This document shows, in pieces, positions 34,394 through 42,097 of a stretch of 64,000 bases of DNA. The notes beneath the pieces were generated by a model, which was given only the letters and a program-made list of their open reading frames with translations, searched no databases and had not been told where the DNA came from. The DNA comes from Flagellimonas maritima. GTDB taxonomy: Bacteria > Bacteroidota > Bacteroidia > Flavobacteriales > Flavobacteriaceae. The stretch spans positions 1,731,501 through 1,795,500 of the forward strand of contig NZ_CP030104.1 of the NCBI RefSeq assembly GCF_003269425.1, given 5' to 3'. Positions within the stretch are counted from its first letter, which is position 1; each line of letters opens with the position of its first letter. A program made the position numbers and the translations under genes.

Positions 34394-35410
34394 ATGAAAA
34401 TCATTGTACCCATGGCCGGTCGCGGCTCAAGATTACGTCCACATACATTAACAGTGCCCAAACCACTGATTCCCGTTGCAGGAAAACCGATTGTACACAG
34501 ATTGGTAACCGATATTGCCAAAGTTTTGGGCGAACAGATTGAAGAAGTTGCTTTCATATTGGGCGACCCGGCTTTTTTTGGAGACGATGTGGTCGAGAGT
34601 TTAATGCAATTGCCAAAGGAACTAGGTGCCAAAGGTTCTATTTATAGACAAGATGAACCTTTGGGTACAGGGCATGCTATCATGAGTGCCAAGGAATCCC
34701 TAAGCGGTCCTGCGGTTATTGCATATGCTGATACGTTGATACGTGCCGATTTTGATCTGGATAAATCTGCGGATAGTGTTATTTGGGTAAAACAGGTGGA
34801 CAAACCCGAGGCTTTTGGTGTTGTAAAACTGAGCGATCAAAACGAGATTGTGGAGTTGGTGGAAAAGCCACAGGAATTTGTTTCGGACCTGGCAGTGATA
34901 GGAATTTATTACTTCAAGGATGTGGGTGTGCTCAAAAACGAGCTTCAATACGTTTTGGATAACAATATCATCAATGGTGGGGAGTATCAGATAAATGATG
35001 GGATCAAACGAATGATGGAAAAGGGAATGAAGTTTGTTCCGGGAAAAGTAGACGAATGGATGGATTGTGGAAACAAGGATGTTACTGTGGAAACCAATCA
35101 GCGGATGCTCGGCTTTTTGGAAAAAGATGGGGAAGGATTGGTGTCCGATTCTCTTTACCTACAAAATGCAAACATTATTGAGCCATGCTACATTGGGGAA
35201 AATGTAGTGCTCAAAAATACTACAGTAGGACCTTATGTTTCCATAGGCAATCATACGACCATCGAAAACTCTACCGTTAAAAATAGTTTAATCCAGGCCC
35301 ATAGCACAATCAAAAATGCTAACTTGGATAATGCGATGATAGGAAACCATGTCGTTTTTGATGGTAATTTTGAAACGATAAGCATAGGGGATTACTCGGT
35401 TATGGAATAA
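34394..35410 (+). CDS. sugar-1-phosphate nucleotidyltransferase with beta-helix domain
   Basis: 338 residues. The N-terminal Rossmann-like domain begins PMAGRGSRLRPHTLTVPKPLIP (in parts PMAGRGSRLRPHT and VPKPLIPVAGKP), with EPLGTGHAI and YADTLI, so it activates a hexose-1-phosphate with UTP or dTTP. From about residue 255 a left-handed beta-helix of hexapeptide repeats (IGENVVLKNTTVG, IGNHTTIENSTV) follows, sometimes carrying an acetyltransferase-like role. Common annotations are glucose-1-phosphate thymidylyltransferase or UTP--glucose-1-phosphate uridylyltransferase; I cannot separate these. Confidence 0.88.
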   Translation: MKIIVPMAGRGSRLRPHTLTVPKPLIPVAGKPIVHRLVTDIAKVLGEQIEEVAFILGDPAFFGDDVVESLMQLPKELGAKGSIYRQDEPLGTGHAIMSAKESLSGPAVIAYADTLIRADFDLDKSADSVIWVKQVDKPEAFGVVKLSDQNEIVELVEKPQEFVSDLAVIGIYYFKDVGVLKNELQYVLDNNIINGGEYQINDGIKRMMEKGMKFVPGKVDEWMDCGNKDVTVETNQRMLGFLEKDGEGLVSDSLYLQNANIIEPCYIGENVVLKNTTVGPYVSIGNHTTIENSTVKNSLIQAHSTIKNANLDNAMIGNHVVFDGNFETISIGDYSVME

Positions 35411-35563
35411 GCATAATTTTTTGAAATATCCGTTTATGTTTACACAGGTTACCCGGAATTTATTTCAGCGTCTCATGGTATTTTTTTTGATTGACCAAAT
35501 TTTAAGATTTTAAAACAGGTCCGGAATGATGCTAATAAAAGGTATTTGCCTTATTGAAACTTT

Positions 35564-36505
35564 ATGAAAAAAAGATTTTCTCTTTGGATGTTTTCTTCAT
35601 TATCATTTCTGATGATACAGAAAACCTATGCCCAAGAAGAAGAGAAGATTGATGTTGAACAAAGCGCAGAAGTATTCCTAGAAGAATATACCGATGAGTT
35701 TCAAGAAAATTTTTTTGAGGCACTAAAACAAAAAGGTATTCAGAATTATGATAGGGCCATCAGCTTATTTCTGGAATGCAAACATTTGGAACCAACAAAT
35801 AGCGTAGTAGATTATGAATTAGCGAAAGTAAATTTTTTGGACAAACAATATATTCGTGCACAACAATACGCCGTTGAAGCCTTAAATGCCCAACCAACAG
35901 ATTATTGGCACTTGGAACTTCTTCTGAATATTTTGGAAAAACAAGGAAGTAATGTCAATACCATAAAACAGAACATTCCTTTCTTAAATAATAAGTTACA
36001 GGAAAATTTGGCCATTATTTATTTTAAAAGAAAAAAATATAAGGATGCTTTAAAAGTTTTAGAAGATTTTGAAAACTCGCAGTTTGCAACAGACTTGGCA
36101 CAGAAAATAAGTGACTCGATTCAAAAAAGAACTAAAACCCAAACAACAGTTCTTTCTCATGAAGTAAAACCTTCAAAAAAAGAAGACGACCCTCTTTTGC
36201 ACTATAAATTGAAGATTGAAGCGTTGTTGGAAAAAAGAGATTACAAGCAGATGGAACAGGTCTCAAAAGAAGCTCTGGATTCATACCCCTTGCAACCTTA
36301 TTTTTATTTCGCATATGGAAAAGCACTCAATGGCGTTTCTAAATCCTTAAAAGCCACAGAAGTTTTAGAAAGCGCATTGGATTATATATTAGACGATACT
36401 GACCTTACCAATAAAATATATATAGAGCTGTCCAAAGCATATACGGCAATCGGCAATACTTCAAAAGCCAATGAGTATTCCAATAAAATAAAATCGGGAC
36501 TATAA
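35564..36505 (+). CDS. periplasmic TPR-repeat protein
   Basis: 313 residues with a signal peptide (about 1-23, ending TYAQ), then tetratricopeptide-like helix pairs: NYDRAISLFLECKHLEP (~60-76), YIRAQQYAVEALNAQP (~95-110), and a C-terminal pair LTNKIYIELSKAYTAIG. It has no enzymatic motif. It shares one base with the next gene (TAATG) and lies in the conserved flippase-dut-nucleotidyltransferase-TPR-DUF4292-EnvC order. It probably scaffolds envelope proteins. Confidence 0.82.
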   Translation: MKKRFSLWMFSSLSFLMIQKTYAQEEEKIDVEQSAEVFLEEYTDEFQENFFEALKQKGIQNYDRAISLFLECKHLEPTNSVVDYELAKVNFLDKQYIRAQQYAVEALNAQPTDYWHLELLLNILEKQGSNVNTIKQNIPFLNNKLQENLAIIYFKRKKYKDALKVLEDFENSQFATDLAQKISDSIQKRTKTQTTVLSHEVKPSKKEDDPLLHYKLKIEALLEKRDYKQMEQVSKEALDSYPLQPYFYFAYGKALNGVSKSLKATEVLESALDYILDDTDLTNKIYIELSKAYTAIGNTSKANEYSNKIKSGL

Positions 36506-37305
36506 TGAAATTGATTTTAAACCATTTAAAAATACGATCGGTTGTATTATTTTTTCTGATATTATTTTTTGGTGCCTGTAAGTCAACAAAAACGATAACG
36601 GGCGGTAATGTAGATGACGGAATATCCACAAAGCGCATCATAACAAATCACTACGCAAACCAGTCCAATTTTATAACACTCAGCGGACGTATTAAGATTG
36701 ATTATTCAAATGGAGATTCAAGCCAAGGGGTGAACGTAAGCTTAAGAATAGAAAAAGACAAAGTAATTTGGATAAGTGCCCCTTTGGGGGTTGTTAAAGC
36801 ACATATCACCCCAGAACGGGTCTCTTTTTATAATAAGTTACAAGGGGAATATTTTGATGGTGACTTTAGTTATCTCAGCGACCTATTGGGCACGGAACTG
36901 GATTTTGATAAGGTACAGAACCTGCTATTGGGCAATGCAATTCTTGATTTGAGAAAAGGAAAATATACTTCAGTCATAGATCAAGACAGTTATCAATTAA
37001 AGCCGAAGCGAAACTTTAATGACTTATATAAAGTGCTCTTTAAGATAGAACCTAAAAACTTTAAGGTAAAAGCACAGGAAGTTTTTCAATTGGAGGAGGA
37101 AAGACACTTATCTGCAAAATATACCTATCAAGATATTTTTGGAAAAGTTCTACCGAATGAAATCCAAATTATGGCTCAAAAAGGAGCCGATAAAACAAAC
37201 ATTGATTTGAGCTTTAAAAACATTGAACTGAACAAAACATTAAATTTTCCATATAAAATTCCAAAAGGGCTGGATAAAATAGTATTAAAGAAATATGGGA
37301 AGTAA
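36505..37305 (+). CDS. DUF4292 lipoprotein (LolB-like)
   Basis: A 266-residue lipoprotein with lipobox FFGAC (Cys ~28). The mature protein is a half-barrel-like beta sheet: SGRIKIDYSNGDSSQGVNVSLRIEKD (in parts) followed by VIWISAPLGVVKAHITPERV near 88-107. DUF4292 is thought to be related to LolA/LolB lipoprotein carriers, so a role in moving lipoproteins to the outer membrane is reasonable but not proven here. Its stop overlaps the EnvC-like gene by 11 bp. Confidence 0.83.
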   Translation: MKLILNHLKIRSVVLFFLILFFGACKSTKTITGGNVDDGISTKRIITNHYANQSNFITLSGRIKIDYSNGDSSQGVNVSLRIEKDKVIWISAPLGVVKAHITPERVSFYNKLQGEYFDGDFSYLSDLLGTELDFDKVQNLLLGNAILDLRKGKYTSVIDQDSYQLKPKRNFNDLYKVLFKIEPKNFKVKAQEVFQLEEERHLSAKYTYQDIFGKVLPNEIQIMAQKGADKTNIDLSFKNIELNKTLNFPYKIPKGLDKIVLKKYGK

Positions 37306-38518
37306 ATTATCATATCATATTTATTTTCTGTTGGTTGCATTATTTTTTTCAACAGGATTACTTTCTCAAACAAGTGAACAAAAAGCCTTGGAGGCCAAAC
37401 GGGAAAGATTGCAAAAAGAAATAAAGGAAATCAATAGATTGCTCTTTGCCGAGAAAAAAGAGAAAGGGACTGTATTGGACCAAATGGAAGCTTTGGATAA
37501 GCGAATCAATGTGAGACAAGAACTTATTCGCGTAACCAATCAACAATCCAATTTACTCAATAGGCAGATAAACGTAAACATTAGAAATATCAGTAAACTT
37601 AGGGAGGATTTAAAAATTTTAAAGACCGATTATGCCAATTTGATACAAAAGTCATATCAGAACAAGGCACAGAGCAACAGGTTGATGTTTTTATTGTCCT
37701 CTGAAAATTTTTACCAAGCTTTTAAACGACTTCAATATATGGAGCAATACGCAAAGCATAGAAAAAAACAGGGAGAAGGTATTATAAAAAAAACGGATGA
37801 ACTGGCAGTCTTGAACAGGGATTTGGTCGAACAACGAAAAACCAAAGAACAACTTTTGGCCGAAAACAAAAAAGTCAAGAATGAACTTTTCAATGAAATA
37901 GAATCCCAGAAAAACTTGTTGCGGAGCATACAACAAAACGAAACAAAATATACGGCAGCAATAGCAAAAAAGCAGAAAGAAGCACGAAAGATAGATAGAG
38001 AAATAGAAAGGCTCATCAAAAGTGCTATCGTAAATACAAATAAAAAAGCAGGAAAGTCAAGTAGTACAAAGTTTGTACTAACGCCAGAGGCAAAATTGGT
38101 GGCAAGTAACTTTTCATCAAACAAAGGAAAGCTAATATGGCCAGTAGAAAAAGGTATTAAAAGTCAAGGTTATGGAGTATACAATGATAAACTTTATCCT
38201 GGAATAAAACATAGAAACAATGGTGTTACCATAGCGACCGACAAAGGCAGCAAGGCACGGGCTATTTTTGAAGGCGAGGTAATAGCCATTCTATCTGTTC
38301 CGGGTGGCAGCAGAGGCGTGCAGATCAAACACGGAAATTACATTAGTACATATTATAATTTATCTACAGTATACGTTAAGAAAGGTGATAAAGTCACAGT
38401 GAAAGAAACATTGGGAGATATTTATACCAATCGTTTTGACGGTACTACAAAGTTAAAATTTTATTTATATCAAGATTCTAATCGACTCAATCCAGAAGAT
38501 TGGATATATCAATTGTGA
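37295..38518 (+). CDS. EnvC-like murein hydrolase activator (degenerate M23)
   Basis: 407 residues: a signal peptide (1-25), a long coiled coil (~27-255), and a C-terminal LytM/M23 domain. The metal-site residues of active M23 enzymes are lost: the H-x3-D site reads NNGVTI, the YAHLS site reads YYNLS and the final HxHF site reads LKFYLY. The coiled coil plus dead LytM domain match E. coli EnvC, which activates amidases during division. It closes directly onto the aldo/keto reductase gene. Confidence 0.87.
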   Translation: MGSKLSYHIYFLLVALFFSTGLLSQTSEQKALEAKRERLQKEIKEINRLLFAEKKEKGTVLDQMEALDKRINVRQELIRVTNQQSNLLNRQINVNIRNISKLREDLKILKTDYANLIQKSYQNKAQSNRLMFLLSSENFYQAFKRLQYMEQYAKHRKKQGEGIIKKTDELAVLNRDLVEQRKTKEQLLAENKKVKNELFNEIESQKNLLRSIQQNETKYTAAIAKKQKEARKIDREIERLIKSAIVNTNKKAGKSSSTKFVLTPEAKLVASNFSSNKGKLIWPVEKGIKSQGYGVYNDKLYPGIKHRNNGVTIATDKGSKARAIFEGEVIAILSVPGGSRGVQIKHGNYISTYYNLSTVYVKKGDKVTVKETLGDIYTNRFDGTTKLKFYLYQDSNRLNPEDWIYQL

Positions 38519-38519
38519 C

Positions 38520-39356
38520 ATGGGAAAAATAACGGATTTGCAAGGCACTTTTGAACTTCATAATGGGGTGCAAATGCCATACTTCGGTTTAGGAGTTTAT
38601 TTGTCAAAAGACGGGGATGAGGTAATTAGCGCTATACAGGAAGCCCTAAACCATGGCTATCGGCATATTGATACCGCAGCTATTTACAAGAATGAAAATG
38701 GCGTAGGTGAAGGAATCAAAGAGAGTAATGTTAATAGAAAAGATGTTTTCTTAGTTAGTAAAGTCTGGAACGATGAGCAGGGCTACGATTCAACACTCAA
38801 GGCTTTTGATAAAAGTTTGGAACGGTTGGGGACAGATTATTTAGACCTCTATCTGATACACTGGCCAAAAGGTCAATTGTCCAAAGAAACATGGAAAGCC
38901 ATGGAACGTCTTTATAAGGAAAAGAAGGTCAGGGCTATTGGGGTCAGTAATTTTCTACAACATCATTTAGAGGACTTGATAGCAGAGTCAGAGATAGTGC
39001 CAATGGTAAATCAAATGGAGTTTCATCCCTATTTGGTACAGCAGAATCTAATTGATTTCTGTAACCAACATAAAATTCAATACGAAGCGTGGTCTCCTAT
39101 AATGCAGGGAAAAATCTTTGAGATGAATGAATTTACTATTTTGGCTGAAAAGTATCATAAAACGGCAGCACAGGTTGTGCTTCGATGGGATTTACAGAAA
39201 GGTGTGGTAACCATTCCAAAATCATCCAAAAAAGAAAGAATTATCGCAAATGCCGACATTTTTAATTTTGAACTTTCAGAAGAAGATATGAGACTACTGG
39301 ACAATCTTGACAAAGGGCATAGATTTGGTCCAGACCCAGATAATTTTGATTTTTAA
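38520..39356 (+). CDS. aldo/keto reductase
   Basis: A 278-residue TIM-barrel NADPH-dependent reductase. HIDTAAIYKNENGVGEG (~residues 48-64) contains the catalytic Asp and Tyr, VFLVSKVWN the Lys, and DLYLIHWPKGQL the His. The C-terminal IPKSSKKERIIANADIFNF binds the cofactor phosphate. It is similar to E. coli DkgA/DkgB-type enzymes; the substrate is unknown. It is one base downstream of the EnvC-like gene and may be co-transcribed, though functionally unrelated. Confidence 0.93.
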   Translation: MGKITDLQGTFELHNGVQMPYFGLGVYLSKDGDEVISAIQEALNHGYRHIDTAAIYKNENGVGEGIKESNVNRKDVFLVSKVWNDEQGYDSTLKAFDKSLERLGTDYLDLYLIHWPKGQLSKETWKAMERLYKEKKVRAIGVSNFLQHHLEDLIAESEIVPMVNQMEFHPYLVQQNLIDFCNQHKIQYEAWSPIMQGKIFEMNEFTILAEKYHKTAAQVVLRWDLQKGVVTIPKSSKKERIIANADIFNFELSEEDMRLLDNLDKGHRFGPDPDNFDF

Positions 39357-39359
39357 CAA

Positions 39360-39869
39360 TTAGGTGAACAAAGCCTTAAGCTCCGTAGCTGCTGATGGAT
39401 CCATCTTTCCTGCCAATACCAAGCTTAACTGTTTCCTTCTTAGTGCCGCGGCAAAACGTTCCTTTTCTAAGTCGGTTTCAGGTTTAAGTGGTGGAACCTC
39501 GGTAGGTATTCCCGTTTCATCTACCGCAACAAAGGTATAAATGGCCTCATTGGCCTTGGTACGTTCTCCAGTAAACCTATCTTCCATCCAAACATCGATA
39601 AATATTTCCATAGATGTTTTAAAAGCTCTAGATACGGAAGCCTCTACAGTAACCACACTGCCTAAAGGAACCGATCGGTTGAATGCCACGTGGTTTACGG
39701 AAGCCGTAACAGTGATTCTTCGGCTATGCCTTCTTGCTGAAATACTGGCTGCCCTATCCATTCTGGCCAATAGTTCCCCCCCAAAAAGATTGTTCAGCGG
39801 GTTGGTCTCACTGGGCAATACCATATCGGTCATTACGGTTCTTGATTCTTTGGGATTCTTTGCGCGCAT
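39360..39869 (-). CDS. acyl-CoA thioesterase (hotdog fold)
   Basis: A 169-residue hotdog-fold thioesterase of the BACH/YciA kind. LPSETNPLNNLFGGELLARMDRAAS (in parts LPSETNPLNNLFGGEL and ARMDRAAS) is the N-terminal helix with the catalytic Asp/Asn region, followed by VTASVNHVAFNRSVPLGSVV. It hydrolyses acyl-CoA to free fatty acid and CoA. It is convergent with the aldo/keto reductase, 3 bp apart. Confidence 0.92.
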   Translation of the reverse strand: MRAKNPKESRTVMTDMVLPSETNPLNNLFGGELLARMDRAASISARRHSRRITVTASVNHVAFNRSVPLGSVVTVEASVSRAFKTSMEIFIDVWMEDRFTGERTKANEAIYTFVAVDETGIPTEVPPLKPETDLEKERFAAALRRKQLSLVLAGKMDPSAATELKALFT

Positions 39870-39885
39870 GCTAATTATTTTTGCG

Positions 39886-39893
39886 CAAAGGTA
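39886..39893 (-). promoter_or_regulatory. candidate -7 promoter element for the thioesterase
   Basis: Minus strand reads TACCTTTG, an exact TAnnTTTG, 16 nt before the start at 39869; short leader. Confidence 0.5.
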
Positions 39894-39926
39894 TTGAAGT
39901 GTAATTTGGTTTTAAAGAAACCAATG

Positions 39927-40877
39927 CTATTTTTCGGATAATAACCAAGCGTCCGAAGAAACGGTTCTTTTTATTTTTTTTAAAAAACTTAAGGCTTCTT
40001 TTGGGTTTTCAAAACTATCATATGCAACTTGGTGCAAGCCGAACTTGTTGGTTCCAAGATAAAAGGCATCGTACCCTTTTTCTTTTAGAACAGTTACCTG
40101 TTTTTCGGCATTTTTTTCGAATCTGAAAGCGCCGGCTATAACATGGTGTTTACCCAACTGCCTTTTATTGACTTCTATATTTATAGGAGGGAGCTCTAAA
40201 GGGGCGCTTTCAAAAAAAGTAGCTTCTTGGATAAGTCTTGACACTTGTTTTTGCGCATCTTGTTGGGCCGCTACTTGCTTTCGCTGAACGTCTCCATAAG
40301 TCCTATAAGAAGTTACACCCAATGAAACAGCCAATAAAAAAACTGCAGCATATTTTAATAAAGGTCTAAAATTGGATTGCTCTCTTTTTTCTGGGGTAAT
40401 GATAAAAGGAATTTTTTCTTCCAGTTCTTCGATTTCTTCTTTTAAGACTTCTCTCTGTATAGGTGTAACCGAAAAAGTGGATAGTCCAAAAGAAGAAGAA
40501 AGATAATTGATGCTATCTTCAGGTTGAAATTGAATTTTTTGTTCATGGTTCAACAGAAGTTTACCAATACCAAAAAGTTCAATATACTCTCCTTGTTCTA
40601 ATTTTTTCTTCCATGAATCTGCCTCATTCATAACTTCTTGCAACAACTCGTCGTAACCCAACTTTTTCTCTTTGGCAATATGGGATACCAAGAGGCCATC
40701 GTTGTCAGTTAATTGCGCATTGAAAGAAATTGTTTTGGCCGGGGGTGTAAAAGTATTGGTAATGGAATTGAGTTCAGCGGATTTTCCGTGTGCCAAAAAA
40801 GCCCCAAAGGTAGGGACAACAACACAGTTGTACTCATGTAAAAGCTCCCTTATAAAATAATCAATCCGCATAAGCAC
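39927..40877 (-). CDS. HU-CCDC81 and SPOR domain protein
   Basis: 316 residues. The N-terminal part (~1-140) is the CCDC81-like HU domain pair (RIDYFIRELLHEYNCVVVPTFGAFL, in parts, and YIELFGIGKLLL). A single transmembrane helix lies near residues 168-186 (LLKYAAVFLLAVSLGVTSY), and the C-terminal ~75 residues are a SPOR domain (HHVIAGAFRFEKNAEKQVTV then FGLHQVAYDSF) that binds denuded peptidoglycan at division sites. So it links a DNA- or protein-binding cytoplasmic module to septal murein. Confidence 0.9.
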   Translation of the reverse strand: MLMRIDYFIRELLHEYNCVVVPTFGAFLAHGKSAELNSITNTFTPPAKTISFNAQLTDNDGLLVSHIAKEKKLGYDELLQEVMNEADSWKKKLEQGEYIELFGIGKLLLNHEQKIQFQPEDSINYLSSSFGLSTFSVTPIQREVLKEEIEELEEKIPFIITPEKREQSNFRPLLKYAAVFLLAVSLGVTSYRTYGDVQRKQVAAQQDAQKQVSRLIQEATFFESAPLELPPINIEVNKRQLGKHHVIAGAFRFEKNAEKQVTVLKEKGYDAFYLGTNKFGLHQVAYDSFENPKEALSFLKKIKRTVSSDAWLLSEK

Positions 40878-40975
40878 AAATATTGTAAAAAAACCGGGAG
40901 GACAAAATAGACCACATTACTTTTTATTAACATTTGAAATTCGGTATTTTGTGAACAACTTAACCTATTTATCAA

Positions 40976-42082
40976 ATGACCGAGACTGAAATTCTTGCTG
41001 TACTTCGTCTTCAAGCTATTCCAAATATTGGCAATGTAAGCGCAAAAAAATTGATTGCCCATTGTGGAAGTCCATCTGCAATTTTCAAAGATAAAATGCG
41101 TAATCTTCTAAAGATTGAAGGAATAGGCCAACTTACCTTAAAAGGGCTTTTTGATTCAATTCATATTGAAGAAGCTGAAGCGGAGTACGATTATATTCGC
41201 AGAGAACATATTGATCTATGCTATTATATGGACCAAGAGTATCCCTACTATTTGCAACATTGTTTGGATGGCCCCATTTTACTTTTTAAAAGCGGGAATA
41301 TTGATTTGCAGAACAAAAAAATAATCAGCGTAGTGGGCACTCGTAACATCACAAGTTATGGTACTGCTTTCTGTGAGGAATTTATAGAGGAAATTGCCCC
41401 TTTAGATCCTATTATCGTGAGTGGTTTTGCTTATGGCGTGGATATTACCATTCAAAATGCAGCTATGGACAAGGGGTTGCAGACCATTGGTTGTATGGCC
41501 CATGGATTGAACCAAACCTATCCTAAAAACCATAAAAAATTTGTTTCAAGGATTGAGAAAAATGGTGGCTTTATCACAGAATTTTGGAGCACCAGTAATC
41601 CGGATAGGGAGAATTTCTTGAAGCGTAACAGAATTATAGCGGGAATGAGTGAAGCTACCATAGTCGTTGAATCTGCAGAAAAGGGAGGCAGCTTGGTCAC
41701 TGCCGATTTGGCCAATGGCTACAACCGTGAAGTATTTGCAGTACCAGGTAGGCGAACTGACAAATTCAGTAAAGGATGCAACGATTTAATTAAAAAACAA
41801 AAAGCACATATGTTGACCTCTGCTGCAGAATTGATTTACCTTTTGGGATGGGAATTGGATAAAAAAGAGCAAAAATCTACGATTCAAAAACAATTGTTTA
41901 TAGAATTGGATGAAATGGAACAAACAATTTATTCATACTTACAGGAAAATGGAAAACAACTCATCGATAGCATTGCAATGGATTGTAGTTTACCTATCCA
42001 CAAAGTATCTTCCACTCTTTTCAATATGGAAATGAAAGGGGTAATACGACCATTGCCTGGAAAGATGTTTGAGGTGGTTTAA
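40976..42082 (+). CDS. dprA: DNA-processing protein DprA
   Basis: 368 residues. A helix-hairpin-helix-like N-terminal domain (LRLQAIPNIGNVSAKKLIAHCG, in parts) precedes the Rossmann-like DprA core: SVVGTRNITSYG (~115-126), VSGFAYGVDITIQNAAM (~149-165), and ESAEKGGSLVTADLAN. The C-terminal ~60 residues form a winged-helix. DprA loads RecA on incoming single strands during natural transformation. It is divergent from the SPOR gene. Confidence 0.95.
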   Translation: MTETEILAVLRLQAIPNIGNVSAKKLIAHCGSPSAIFKDKMRNLLKIEGIGQLTLKGLFDSIHIEEAEAEYDYIRREHIDLCYYMDQEYPYYLQHCLDGPILLFKSGNIDLQNKKIISVVGTRNITSYGTAFCEEFIEEIAPLDPIIVSGFAYGVDITIQNAAMDKGLQTIGCMAHGLNQTYPKNHKKFVSRIEKNGGFITEFWSTSNPDRENFLKRNRIIAGMSEATIVVESAEKGGSLVTADLANGYNREVFAVPGRRTDKFSKGCNDLIKKQKAHMLTSAAELIYLLGWELDKKEQKSTIQKQLFIELDEMEQTIYSYLQENGKQLIDSIAMDCSLPIHKVSSTLFNMEMKGVIRPLPGKMFEVV

Positions 42083-42097
42083 TAAATGTGATTATAT

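Noticed and set aside
39675..39687. ACCGATCGGTT palindrome as a fourth TetR site
   Set aside because: It is inside the thioesterase coding sequence and lacks the 6-base spacer of the other sites.
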